The notes below the pieces were generated by a model. It was not told the DNA's origin and made no database searches. It saw only the letters and a list, made by a program, of their open reading frames with translations. Shown here piece after piece: positions 33,613-45,249 of a stretch of 64,000 nt of DNA. Location: the NCBI RefSeq assembly GCF_041381155.1, contig NC_091134.1, forward strand, positions 71,569,469 through 71,633,468, given 5' to 3'. This stretch comes from Argopecten irradians. Its lineage: Eukaryota; Mollusca; Bivalvia; Pectinida; Pectinidae. Each line of letters starts with the position of its first letter. Positions within the stretch are counted from its first letter, which is position 1. The position numbers and the translations under genes are program-made.

Positions 33613-35875
33613 TTTGGACTCGTGGTGGTTGTTGATATGGCCTCGTTTTTTGAAAACAAATGACGTTATTTTGCGATATGTAAAGCTTGAATTGTAAATA
33701 AATAATACCATTAATAAGTGTAACCCTTGTCAATACCAGCTGCAATATATCGTCTGGATAGGGAGAACTTCTCTTTGGCTCGTACATTGTAATCCAGAGG
33801 TCCCGAGTTCGATCCTTGGCAGAGGCAGTGATTAAATTTGTTTAAAATCTTGCAAGCTATTATATAAGTTTTGGTGTTTGGGGAATCTTTTGAAATAAAA
33901 GTTGTTGATTAAAGTTGTTGTTTTACAAGTAAAATATTTTACTTTTACTCGCTGCGTAAACATGGTTACTCTAAGCTGGTTTTATTTGTGCAAGAATTAT
34001 TCATCATGTAATATCGTCTCGTGTGTTTAGATATGTAGTTATTAATTTATTTTCTATGTAGGCTGCTCACACCTAAAAGAGACAGCTATATCAAGATATA
34101 TCCAAATATAAATTTAAAGACGTGAGGTCGATAAAATCATTTACTGTCAATTTGATTAAACCTTTTAAATTGGCTGAAAATGTAAATATTTATTTTGTGA
34201 CTTTTCAGATTGCAAAATGATTTGGCAGATATTACCACCATAAGATATATGTTGCTTTCTTTATAAAGTAAGTTTGAAATATCTTTTTGATCAAATACTT
34301 GAATAGGCCATTTTTTTCGGTAATGAACGGAACCGAATGGAGGTAGCATTTATAAGATAATGGAAGAAAGGAAAGTTCTATTTCATTTATTTATTTTTAT
34401 TTATTTTTGTTTGTTTTTGAAAATCACTGTTCTTGTTGTTTTACTGGCAAAATCTAACGACAATTGAATAAAGCATGTTGAACTTTGGATTTTTTTCCTG
34501 TCTTTCAGATTTATGGACTTTAAAACCATTGTGTACATGTATTTTGGTATTAATGATATGAAGTTCTTTTCTATTAAATAATGACGGCTTATAAAATTAA
34601 AATACTAAGAACCTCCAATAAAATTAATCGGTTGAAATTATTTGGAAGTCAGACCTCTGGTTTTCGTATTTTACTGGACTAATACTGCATGCCTTACAAA
34701 TAGCCTGACTATGAATCTGACGGAATTTAATTTTTTCATTGTAAGTATTTGAAGGTTAGGCCTCTATTTTCCATTTTTTACTGGACTAATATATATGATA
34801 GATTATAATAAAGTCAAGCCAGTCGGTTAAAGGACACTATTTTACAACCGGCAATAAAACAATGGTGTATAACAGACACAAACAAGTATAGTTTTGAAAA
34901 CATTTATACATGACATAGTAATATTATTGATTAGATGTAAAATATGACAAAGGTATTGTAACTTTAATGTAAATCGAGTCTAATCTACAATATTTTTATT
35001 AAGCTCATAATAATAAATAAACTACAAAATCAATTTTATAAATTATCTCTTCTGCTCTAGATTGAAAAATATACAGTATGTTCGGTATTGTATGAAAGTT
35101 CGGTTTCTTAGCCGGAATTATTATTTCAATTCGAATCCGACACGTCAATTATAGGTTGGGTGTCATTTCCGGTTAAAGAAAAATCCCAGTTGGAGTTCCA
35201 GGCCACTTATAATTACTTAGCCACGCACAGACCAGGAACGGTACGGTTATGCGTATTTCTGAACATCATTACTGAGTAATTTATACTCCGCCGATATTTG
35301 GAAACAATATGGTATCAAAAGAAGTCGGATAAATTACTGCAAATTACTGGTTACAGAGTCAGAATAATACAGTAGGCCTACTGCTTTTGGTTTTACTCGT
35401 TTCATGGTTTATGTCGATTGAATAATTCTCATATATGTTCAACAATTTAGGTGTACAATGACAGTCTCTAGAGTATTGTAATTTTAAATGCATCGCTAAA
35501 TTTAAAATCTCATGAAAACATCCGTCTCTCCGACGTGCACTGTTCGATTGTATCATTATTCAATATTTCAATCTGGTGGGACAGAGAGCATGATACACCA
35601 CAACAAAAGATTTTATCTTTCAGACTGCACAAAAAGCTAACAAAAAATCCTACACTGTACATAATAAACTAGTCACACACTACTGTGCCACATCCCAGAC
35701 GACCACAAATCGTCATTACTGACAGACTTAGGAACACCAAGAAGAAGAAGAGAGATTGATAGACAGCTGATACAATCTATCGAAAAACAATTTTAGGAGA
35801 GGAGAATGTAGGGGCTAGACCAGGATTCGATTTTGAGACCACCAAACACTGGCTGAATGCTCTGTAGTGGGATTG
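33613..35875. other. AT-rich intergenic stretch
   Basis: No gene is supported. A tRNA B-box-like GAGTTCGATCC at 33805-33815, preceded by GAGGTCCC, suggests a tRNA-derived repeat tail. Two diverged direct repeats around TTTTACTGGACTAATA lie at about 34669 and 34778. Confidence 0.4.
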
Positions 35876-35990
35876 GACTGGGTCGATCATCGGTGACCAG
35901 CTGGTACAATGTAGCTCAGTTGGTAGAGCACACAGCTAGTATTCTTAGGGTCACGGATTCGAATCGAGGTCTGGCTGCTACATTTTCTCC
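35876..35990 (+). repeat. tRNA-derived repeat, plus copy
   Basis: TAGCTCAGTTGG (35912-35923; A box, with a perfect GCTC/GAGC D stem) and GGATTCGAATC (35955-35965; B box) lie at tRNA-like spacing. Acceptor and anticodon stems do not pair well, so this is not a working tRNA gene. The flank GACTGGGTCGATCATC is shared with the inverted copy at 36251-36368. Confidence 0.7.
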
Positions 35991-36250
35991 TCTCCTATTA
36001 CAGCTCTAATGACTGAGCTTCATGTACGTGGTCATCAGTGATTAAAGACATATAGAATGAATATACGTACCCAGTCTACTATACCTTTCGGCTGGGTACG
36101 GATTGGTCCCTATGTGTCGTAATGGAGCACTGCCTCCGAAAATCACTCGGGCATAGTTTTCTATACTTTTTTGTAAGTTTCCAATTATTTTATGCATATA
36201 CATGCATTTACATATTTTAAATGAGCACCAAATTTGTAACAGGAGGGAAG

Positions 36251-36368
36251 AAAATGTAGCAGCCGCGGCCAGACAGGGGTTTGAACCCGGGGCCTCCGAG
36301 TTCCAGCCGAATGCTCTACCAACTGATCATGAGCTTTACATACTTGGTCACTGATGATCGACCCAGTC
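36251..36368 (-). repeat. tRNA-derived repeat, minus copy
   Basis: On the minus strand, CAGTTGGTAGAGC and GGGTTTGAACCC (plus strand 36277-36288, the B box, complement GGGTTCAAACCC) are followed by GGCTGCTACATTTTC, as in the plus copy. The two copies face each other about 260 bp apart. Confidence 0.7.
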
Positions 36369-36703
36369 AAATCGGTCAGAAATGATAAATCAGTTGAAAA
36401 AAACAGTTATATCGGGTTTTTTCATACATTTATGCAGTATTGTATTGGTATTTACAACATATGTTCTATTTTAAGCCCGTACATGTATGTAACCTAAAGT
36501 TTTTGCAAAACGTTGGCTGCACACAGCTTGTTAGCCAGTGAACAGCACAAATAACTTGAGTGACATCATTTTTGTCAATATTATGTATGCAACAAAAAGC
36601 ACACCAAACCATAGTCCTGTGGGAAACCTTAGTCCAGGGACTACATATATATATATATATAAATAAAAAAGAACAATGTCCATGTGATGGTTTCCATATA
36701 CAT

Positions 36704-36761
36704 AAAAAAACACACAACTATAAAACAAAAAAAAACTGTTTTATAGTTGTGTGTTTTTTTA
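36704..36761. repeat. perfect short inverted repeat with AT microsatellites
   Basis: CACACAACTATAAAACA (36711-36727) is mirrored by TGTTTTATAGTTGTGTG (36738-36754). A-runs and (AT)n tracts lie on both sides. It would form a strong hairpin; no target duplication is evident. Confidence 0.7.
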
Positions 36762-36901
36762 TATATATATATATATAATAGCTAAATAGTGCTCGGAGCA
36801 CCAAATTTATTTTCATATGTATGCATACAATATATACCAGTGTGAGATAAGCTTTGATAATTTAAACTTTTAAAGCTTTAATATAATTAAAAACACTTCC
36901 A

Positions 36902-36917
36902 TGTTGCGTTCTTGCAG
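36902..36917 (+). promoter_or_regulatory. 3' splice site of gene C finger exon
   Basis: TGTTGCGTTCTTGCAG ends at 36917. The next bases, AATGACCAAGAGACG, match the gene B exon start. Confidence 0.6.
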
Positions 36918-36972
36918 AATGACCAAGAGACGCATCCCAGACATACCAGTGTATTAGCTGACTTCTATAGAA

Positions 36973-38580
36973 ATGGAGTCCGTTACCGAAGGAATGCCAC
37001 TCCCGTCAGAGTCCTTAACAGGAGGGATGCCACTCACATCAAAGTCATTAACAGGAGGGATGCCATTACCATCAGATTTAGCAAGTTCTATCAGCACCAT
37101 GGTGGCCAAGGTGGGTCTGCCAACCAATCACATGATACATACTGAGGATGAGAAACCTTTTAAATGTGAAACTTGTGGCAAGGGCTTTGGTAAGAGAGAT
37201 AACTTGACCAGGCATATCAGAATGCACACAGGACAGAGAAATTTTAAGTGTGATACTTGTGGTAAGGAGTTTTTCAGGAATTGTGATTTGAAGAAGCATG
37301 TTCGTATACACACAGGGGAGAAGCCATTTAAGTGTGAATGTTGCGGTAAAGAGTTCTTTAAGAATTGTGATTTAACAAAGCATTTCAGAATACACACAGG
37401 TGAGAAACCTTTCAGTTGCGATTTTTGTGGAAAAGCATTTTCTCAGAAAAGTGATCTGACAAGCCATGTTAGAATACATACAGGAGAGAAACCATTTACA
37501 TGTGACATTTGTGGTAAGGGATTTTCTCAGAGCAGTAATCTAACACAGCATATTAAAATACATACAGGCGAGAAACCTTTCACCTGTAAAATCTGTGGTA
37601 ATGACTTCTCTCAACTCATTGGTCTGTCAAATCACATCAAAACCCATGAAGGCGACAAACCATTTAAATGTGAGTTTTGTACAGATGAATTTTCCCAGAA
37701 ATATAATCTACAGAGACATATGATGAGAAAACATACAGGAGAGAAACCATTTAAATGTTACGTCTGTGGAAAAGGCTTTTCTGAGAAAAATGATCTGACA
37801 AGACATTTCAGAATACATACAGGAGAAAAACCATTCAAATGTGATATTTGTGATAAGATGTTTTCCGAGAGCAGTACCCTATCCCGCCATCTTAGAATTC
37901 ATACAGGTGAAAAGCCCTTTACCTGTGATTACTGTGGTAAAGAGTTCTACAACAGCAGTAACCTGTCTAAACATATCAGAATACACACAGGTGAAAAACC
38001 ATTTGAATGTGAATTTTGTGGGAAGGCATTTTCACAGAAAAGTGACCTTACATGTCACGTGAGAAGGCACACTGGTGAGAAGCCGTACCCCTGTGGACTT
38101 TGTGGTAAGGCATTTGCTAACAGCAGTAACCTCGCACAACATGTTAGAAAACACCACCGAAATACAGAAAAAACACCAATTGTAGACAACTATGAGAAAC
38201 CATTAATTGAAGACAATTATGAATTTCTTTTAGCTGCAGACAGCTATGAGAAACCATTAAGTTTTGTCAACTGTGAAAAACCATCAAATTTGGATGACTG
38301 TGAGAAACCGTCAAGTTTAGATAACTATGAGAATTCATTTAGTTTGGTTAATGATGAGAAACCATCAAGTTCAGATGACTGTGAGAAACCATCAAGTTCA
38401 GAGGACTGTGATGAGCATCCATTAAATTTAGTTAACCGTGAGAAACCAAGTTCAGACAATTGTGATCAGGAACAGTTAAGTTTAGACAATTATGAGAAAC
38501 CAAGTTTGAACAACTGTAGTGATGATCAAGAGAAACCAGGTTTGGACAACTGTGAGGAACCATTAAGTTTAGTCAATTAG
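36973..38580 (+). CDS. C2H2 zinc-finger protein, gene C (12 fingers, acidic repetitive tail, 535 aa)
   Basis: Predicted nuclear DNA-binding protein. Met at 36973 is supported by an in-frame TAG at 36955-36957. Residues 1-60 contain three copies of a SLTGGMPLP-like repeat. Twelve C2H2 fingers follow from Cys65 to about residue 398, nearly all joined by canonical TGEKPF linkers, which is typical of sequence-specific DNA binders. Finger 7 has H-x4-H spacing. Residues ~399-535 form a low-complexity, Asp/Glu/Ser/Asn-rich tail of about a dozen units like DNCEKPSSL and DNYEKPLSL. Such acidic tails can act as interaction or activation regions, but that is inference. The frame is intact throughout. 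No KRAB or BTB domain is visible. A specific orthologue cannot be named. Confidence 0.92.
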   Translation: MESVTEGMPLPSESLTGGMPLTSKSLTGGMPLPSDLASSISTMVAKVGLPTNHMIHTEDEKPFKCETCGKGFGKRDNLTRHIRMHTGQRNFKCDTCGKEFFRNCDLKKHVRIHTGEKPFKCECCGKEFFKNCDLTKHFRIHTGEKPFSCDFCGKAFSQKSDLTSHVRIHTGEKPFTCDICGKGFSQSSNLTQHIKIHTGEKPFTCKICGNDFSQLIGLSNHIKTHEGDKPFKCEFCTDEFSQKYNLQRHMMRKHTGEKPFKCYVCGKGFSEKNDLTRHFRIHTGEKPFKCDICDKMFSESSTLSRHLRIHTGEKPFTCDYCGKEFYNSSNLSKHIRIHTGEKPFECEFCGKAFSQKSDLTCHVRRHTGEKPYPCGLCGKAFANSSNLAQHVRKHHRNTEKTPIVDNYEKPLIEDNYEFLLAADSYEKPLSFVNCEKPSNLDDCEKPSSLDNYENSFSLVNDEKPSSSDDCEKPSSSEDCDEHPLNLVNREKPSSDNCDQEQLSLDNYEKPSLNNCSDDQEKPGLDNCEEPLSLVN

Positions 38581-39857
38581 GTGCGGTGGGGTGGGGGGGA
38601 ATCATGGAGGGATTTTTTATTAAAAAATTTTCAAATGATCATTTTCTAACATATGTGTGTATAGTGATTTAGATGTAATGTAATCAGAATGTGAGTTCTA
38701 TATATATAAAATACTGTCTTCCAAATATATACCAGTTAACGTTTTAATATGTACTGTTTGTGTTTGAATTTCACAGTACATTGAAGGTCATCTTTAAGTA
38801 ACTATGTTTATATATCTGAAATTATAATGTGTGTATATAGAATAATTAAGGGAAGGGGGTGAAATTCAGGATGGCTTGTGTTTGTTCATAGCCACCATGT
38901 TTTATTGTTGTGTGCCATCTGTAAATTTTTCCACATTTTTAAACATTTAATTTTCTAAAGTTCAACCATGCCGATTCCCTCCTAATTTCCTCCTCACATT
39001 CTTTACACATTAAATATATGATGTGTATCGTGAACTATGTGAGTACATACATATGTAATGTTCAGTCGGTTCAGCTAGATGTTGAACACTATATATCCAT
39101 AAACATCCTTGACATGTGGTATTGCTATTGTACTAGTTGAACTAGATCTATACTTATGTTTATATTGTTTTAATGAATGACTTTGACCATGACTCATATT
39201 TAGTTTATTTGGGTTAAAAACATGAAAATGTTTGATAAACCTTCTTTCTCAATCCGCATTACCACATAAACCACGTAACATATATATATACTCACATCAA
39301 AAACATTGAGATGAAGTCCATATTCTGTATTTTCATGTTACAGAGTTATCTGCCCTTGCGGGTAGGTATTGATTGTGACGTCATGTCTTTGCGAGCCGAA
39401 TGTCATACTTTGCTGAGAAAACGAGATGAATTGCGCCCACAAAACAATGACATTACAATGTATACAGTACCTACCCACAAGGGACCTAACTCTGTAATAT
39501 ATGTAAAGACGGAATAGGTAAATGGGTTCCCACCTGGGATGCTCTATTTACTAGTTAGTAATCAGCAGGAGGCCAAATATAGAGCTGGTATGTAGTCTGC
39601 AGGAATAAAACACGAGGTATGTTTGATTTATAGAAAAGAAATATCATTCAAGTTCACTTCGAAACATGCTTAAATTCTCAATAAGCACGAGATCTGGAAA
39701 CCTGATATATTTGGCCTGCATTATACATGTAGATTAAAAGAATCTTAAATGGGTCTGTCAAGTGGACAGGGATATCACCCGAGTTAAAGATTTTGGCTGT
39801 TCAACCCTAGGCTTGCTGATGGTTCATGGTTGATGGTTAAAATCTTTCACAAGGGTT
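38581..39857. other. 3' flank of gene C and AT-rich intergenic
   Basis: A weak poly(A) signal variant ATTAAA lies at 38619-38624, about 40 bases after the stop. No other gene is supported. The plus-strand open frame 39311-39517 has no recognisable motif. Confidence 0.4.
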
Positions 39858-40223
39858 GAAATATCGATATACCTGTCCACCTAACTGGCCCATGTAAGAT
39901 TCTTTTTCTCCCATACTTTAGCAAGAAATGGTAAAAATTCAGTAGACATGAATGTCGTTGTGCGTAAAAGTGGTAGCTGCATGTATTGATGATGTTACTG
40001 TCTAGCGCATGTGAGCTGTCTTTTCCCTACCCTGGTAAAAGAAATATCGATATACCTGTCCACCTGACTGGCCCATGTAAGATTCTTTTTCTCCCATACT
40101 TTAGCAAGAAATGGTAAAAATTCAGTAGACATGAATGTCGTTGTGCGTAAAAGTGGTAGCTGCATGTATTGATGATGTTACTGTCTAGCGCATGTGAGCT
40201 GTCTTTTCCCTACCCTGGTAAAA
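39858..40223. repeat. tandem duplication, 183-bp period
   Basis: GAAATATCGATATACCTGTC occurs at 39858 and 40041. The two 183-bp copies are almost identical up to CCCTACCCTGGTAAAAG, implying a recent duplication or an assembly error. Confidence 0.85.
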
Positions 40224-40653
40224 GACAGAGTTATCTTTTCCCTAGCAACCGCGGGATAACCCTGTCAAGTATGGAAGAAAAATGAAACAACCATAGTTTC
40301 AAGGTCAGACCAACTGACCATTGATATGCACTAAATCATAGCTTTGACTAATACTGATGCCAATATAATATACCTGGCCTGTTGTAATATCATTTAATTG
40401 TATTACTATTATATGTATAAGTAAAATTGCCACAAGTGTCATGTAAATTTTGACAGAATTCAGTATTTCAGTATTGTATTATAACTCATGGCATTTTAGA
40501 ATAATTACTAGCACTAGTATTTACTGTCTACGTGTACTTTTATATATTAATTATTTATTTTGTTTCACTTAGAGAGTGAAATGTTTCAATATTAATGTTT
40601 TATTCATTTAGAATTTTTTCCAAATCAATTTGTTTGTTTGATGTAAAACTTAA

Positions 40654-41012
40654 AGATGCTACACCGCTGACAGAGTATAAACGAGACTCATCATTTGAAT
40701 AATAATTGGTGTTTAATCCTGTGTATACATGTATAACTAACACATAAAATAATATAAAATAATTCATCTCGCTATTGATGCATGCGCAAACAGTGCTTCA
40801 TTCCATATAGAACTTAGTGACACAGAATTTTTTCGGGACGCAATTAATTATTTTTGATATTTTTATCTTGAAGTTAATCTACTTGAAGCTTAGACTTTTT
40901 AGTGGTGGTAATGGTGTAAATTAAGTAACTTTTGTAACTGAAGAAACATACTGATTCTTCTGCTCCTTGATTTGACAGAGAGAAAAAAACATTTGTCAGC
41001 GATGGAGCATCT
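40654..41012. mobile_element. ~360-bp MITE with TTAA flanks
   Basis: Left end TTAA then AGATGCTACACCGCTGACA (40654); right end TGTCAGCGATGGAGCATCT (to 41012) with TTAA at 41012-41015. TTAA flanks with short inverted ends suggest piggyBac-type mobilisation, by inference. It aligns with the interrupted copy at 16341-17630. Confidence 0.7.
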
Positions 41013-41015
41013 TAA

Positions 41016-41858
41016 TGTGGCAATTTTAAGAGACAATGATTAGTGCAATGAGCAAACTTTCAAACCTTCAGGTAAGGCTGATGGAATGTAATTATAATTT
41101 CTTCACTATAAGCCACACTCCATGCTTAGTGAAGATGTTTTATATCTTGAGTAAGCCTTGAAATGTTTTAGAATCTATCTTCTTTTGATATAACATGTAA
41201 TTCTCACATTGCTTCTGGTAGGCATTTTGATATATCTATCATATAAAATACAATATAGGTGAGTCATGTTAAGGGACATGTGCTAAAACTTATATGATTA
41301 TGGTACTACTTTGTATGGCACTATATCTCATGTCATGAAGATACACATATTTATCACATAATCCACCTGATATCCAGTGATTTCGCCCAGGTAATATTTT
41401 TGCATATATAACTAGTGTAATATGACCTGGAGCGATTTTCATTGGCTGGAAATTCATTGTGACGTCAGACGGAAACAATAAAATGATGTCAGGAAAAATG
41501 ATATGACATCAGGATTACGAGGATAGCGGGACAAAATGGCTACCTCTGCTGGATTTTCGGAATACATTTTGATATGAAATTCTTTGTAAGATTGGTTTTT
41601 GTAGCTATGTGATAAAAAATATATCTTAAATTTGTATTCAATTCATATGAGATTTTATAAAACTTATCTCGAAGTTATAATTTTGCTCGCAAAAATTAAA
41701 ACTTTTTAGATCCATTTCATAAAATCCCATATGAAATGATCACTAATGTAAGATCTTAGTCCACTCATATGAAATGTCAAATACACAGATCACTCAAAGA
41801 CAATGTGCAGTTCGATTCACTGAACTATTGTCAGATCTTTTTTTAATTGACCTTATTT
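41016..41858. other. AT-rich intergenic stretch, nothing recognised
   Basis: No coding, RNA or clear repeat signal. Confidence 0.35.
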
Positions 41859-41935
41859 AACAATTAAAGGATTGTTAGATTGCATTTATTGGAGATATAA
41901 ATGCAATCTGGGTCGCAGATAAATAGAATAGCGCC
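41859..41935 (+). repeat. single arm of the 15403-15559 foldback repeat
   Basis: AACAATTAAAGG, then TTAGATTGCATTTATTGG and GATAAATAGAATAGCG match one arm of the foldback at 15403. The other arm is replaced by the repeat domain that starts at 41937. Confidence 0.75.
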
Positions 41936-41936
41936 T

Positions 41937-42650
41937 GTTAGCTAATGTTTAATATTACATAATAAAATGAGAGCTATTGTTTTATAGTACATTAACTGAG
42001 AGCTATTGTTTAATATTACATAATAAACTGTTAGCTAATGTTTAATATTACACAATAAAATGAGAGCTATTGTTTAATAGTATATCAACTGAGAGCTAAT
42101 TGTTTTTTTAGTACATATAAACTGAAAGTTATTGTTTTATAGAACATATAAACCGAGAGCCATTGTATTATAATACATGTATAAATCAGAAGCTATTGTT
42201 TTGTAGTACAGATAAAGTTACTGATGAGAGCTATTGTTTTGTAGTACAGATAAAGTTACTGATGAGAGCTATTGTTTTGTAGTACAGATAAAGTTACTGA
42301 TGAGAGCTATTGTTTTGTAGTACAGATAAAGTTACTGATGAGAGCTATTGTTTTGTAGTACAGATAAAGTTACTGATGAGAGCTATTGTTTTGTAGTACA
42401 GATAAAGTTACTGATGAGAGCTATTGTTTTGTAGTACAGATAAAGTTACTCATGAGAGCTATTGTTTTGTAGTACAGATAAAGTTACTGATGAGAGCTAT
42501 TGTTTTGTAAAGAAATCAAGAGCTATTGTTCTATAGTTCATATAAAATGAAAGCTATGTTTTATAATACATATAAACTTGGAGCTATATTGTTTTATACA
42601 TGTGGTACCGTTAGTACGTATAAACTAAGAGCTAATTGTTTTATAGATTA
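41937..42650. repeat. 38-bp tandem array within a degenerate GAGCTATTGTT domain
   Basis: The core 42187-42500 has eight to nine nearly identical 38-bp units (GAGAGCTATTGTTTTGTAG then TACAGATAAAGTTACTGAT). Flanking units (41960-42186, 42500-42650) are diverged in length and sequence. This is the pattern expected when the middle of an array is homogenised. Confidence 0.85.
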
Positions 42651-43045
42651 TTTCACTTGTACAGACAATCATTGCTTTTGCAGTGTTTACTCTACCTTTT
42701 GATTGCTAATTTGTTAGTGTATCTATATATATGTCATGAAATAAACACGTGAAATTGTTTCAATTGTATGTTTACAATTATTCTTACAATGTATAAAAAT
42801 GCCATCTTTAGATGAGACAAGTCTAAAATTACATATTTGTAAATTTCCACGTATATCATGGCAGCTGTAAACAATTTTTATTGTCAACTTCTTCATTTGA
42901 AGTACTAGTGTATAAATCTAACACAATGAATTTTTGCAGAAATTATCAACGGTTAAGGAATAATACTTCAGCAGGTCAACATCTAAATCAGCAGCAGACC
43001 AAATTCTAATTGAGTAAGTGAGTTTACCCTAGTGTCGTCTTTACC

Positions 43046-43130
43046 ACAGGGGCATGACACAATTTTTTTAACCAACAGTATACATATATGTATGTTTATT
43101 GTTGGTTAAAAAATTGTGCCAGGTCCCTGT
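43046..43130. repeat. short foldback around a TA-rich loop
   Basis: AATTTTTTTAACCAACA (43060-43076) is mirrored by TGTTGGTTAAAAAATT (43100-43115), and the pairing continues outward through the CAGGG/CCCTG ends. No target duplication is certain. Confidence 0.65.
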
Positions 43131-43330
43131 GCTTCATGACACCCATCACCACAGTTATAGTCCAAAATTATTAAAGTTAAATCAAGGTCAGCTGTTACGG
43201 ATAACGGTATTCAATATATACACCAGAACCTTAACTTTTAAAAAAAATTCCAGAAAACTTTCCGATGAATTCAAAATTTCTTTTTAATGAACATTGATTT
43301 GAAAATAATCTAAGAACAGGCAAACACTTA

Positions 43331-44871
43331 TTAGCTTACCTGGTCCGAAGGACCGAGGTGAGCTTATGGGATACCGCAGCGTCCGGCGTCCGGCGTCCGG
43401 CTTCCGGCTTCCGACGTCCGTCGTCCGTCTACAATTGACTTCTTCTCCATAACCGCTGGCCCGATTTCGACAAAATTTGACTGGTAGCATCCTTATGGGC
43501 TACTAACTGAAAATTGTACAAATGATGGGGCTGAGGGGCGGGGCCAAAAGGGGTCAATTTGGCTAATTCCATATAAACGACTTCTTCTCTGAAACCAAGC
43601 ATGGGATAGCACCCATAATGCAATGGTAGCATCCTTATAGGGTGGGGATTTAAAATTGTACAAATGATGGGGCTGACCCCCTGGGGGCCTGAGGGGCGGG
43701 GTCAAAAGGGGTCAATTTGGCTATTTCCTTAAAATGACTTCTTCTCTGAAACTAAGCAAGAGATGGCACTCATAATGCAATGGTAGTATCGTTATAGGGT
43801 GGGGATTCAAAATTGTACAAATGATGGGGCTGACCCCCAGGGGGCCTGAGGGGCGGGGTCAAAAGGGGTCAATTTGGCTATTTCCATATAAACAACTTCT
43901 TCTCTGAAACCAAGCATGGGATAGCACCCATAATGCAATGGTAGCATCCTTATAGGGTGGGGATTCAAAATTGTACAAATGATGGGGCTGACCTCCCGGG
44001 GGCCTGAGGGGCGGGGTCAAAAGGGGTCAATTTGGCTATTTCCATATAAACGACTTCTTCTCTGCAACTAAGCGTGGTATAGCACCCATAATGCAATGGT
44101 AGCATCCTTTTAGTGTGGGGATTCAAAATTGTGCAAATGATAGGGCTGACCCCCCGGGGGCCTAAGGGGCGGGGTCAAAAGGGGTCAATTTGGCTATTTC
44201 CATATAAATGACTTCTTCTCTGCAACAAAGCATGGTATAGCACCCATAATGCAATGGTAGCATCCTTATAGGGTGGGGATTCCAAATTGTGCAAATGATA
44301 GGGCTGACCCCCGGGGGCCTGAGGGGCGGGGTCAAAAGTGGTCAATTTCCATATAAATGACTTTTTCTCTGCAACTTAACATGGGATTATGCTCATAATG
44401 CAATGGTTACATCCTTATAGGGTTTGGATTCAAAATTTTGCAAATGATGGGGCTGACCCCCCGGGGGCCTGAAGGGTGGGGTCAAAAGGGGTTAATTTAG
44501 CTATTTCCATATAAACGACTTCTTCTCTGCAACTAAGAATGGAAGAGCACTTATAATGCAATGGTAGCATCCTTATAGGGTTGGGATTTGAAATTGTACA
44601 AATGATAGGGCTGACCCCCGGGGCCTTAGACGGCAATAGATGCGAGGTCAAAAAGGTCAATTAGGCTACTACTTTCATATAAATTACTTTGTCTCTGAAC
44701 CTATGTATTGGATAGCATATTTGTATGGTATCAATAGCATCATTGTATGGTTGTGATTCAAAATTAAACTTTGGGAGTCAATTTTGCTTATTTTTCTAAT
44801 TGTCAGAGTCTTGTGATAATTACTAACAAAAAACCAGGTGAGCGATACAGGCCCTCTGGGCCTCTTGTTTG
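43331..44871 (+). mobile_element. Helentron-like non-autonomous element 3 (158-bp array)
   Basis: It starts TTAGCTTACCTGGTCC with a hairpin GGTCCGAAGGACC and a GTCCGGCGTCCGG segment. About seven to eight units of ~158 bp follow, marked by GCAATGGTAGCATCC (about 43619, 43776, 43937, 44092, 44254, 44405, 44561). It ends CCAGGTGAGCGATACAGG, then hairpin GGCCCTCTGGGCC and TCTTGTTT (44871). It has the same architecture and 3' hairpin as the elements at 16436 and 22081, with a different central unit. Minus-strand open frames over the array are shadows. Confidence 0.8.
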
Positions 44872-45249
44872 AAATACATATGTGTGTTACAATAATTTAC
44901 TAACACATATTTTCAAAACAATGAAAATATCGTAACTGACCCATTCCTTAGGTCATCTTCATCTGTCCTATTGGTCATTAAGTTAATGACGGGACACTGG
45001 CGGTGAATATGTAGTATGGGGCACCACACGACACATGGATACCAATAATTAAATTATCTTATCAATCTTTTAAATCATTGTGCCTACAGGGCTAAGGATC
45101 TTGAAACGAATTACAGATGTACAGATTTACAGATGCCAGCACAATATAATGGAGCAAAATGGCTATCAGTTCGAATAAATGACCTTGAACCGTAATTCAA
45201 AATCGCAATTTCACGTGTAGCACGACAAAATTATTAGCAGCGAGTCAAA
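44872..45249. other. intergenic spacer
   Basis: Nothing recognised between element 3 and the 49-bp satellite. Confidence 0.35.

Noticed and set aside
26682-33711. Many 100-690-codon open frames on both strands
   Set aside because: They are read-outs of the 39-bp satellite in five frames. No frame spans the array, stops appear at one-base-longer units, and no domain is present.
35905-35985. Functional tRNA gene
   Set aside because: The D arm and B box are tRNA-like, but acceptor, anticodon and T stems do not pair properly.
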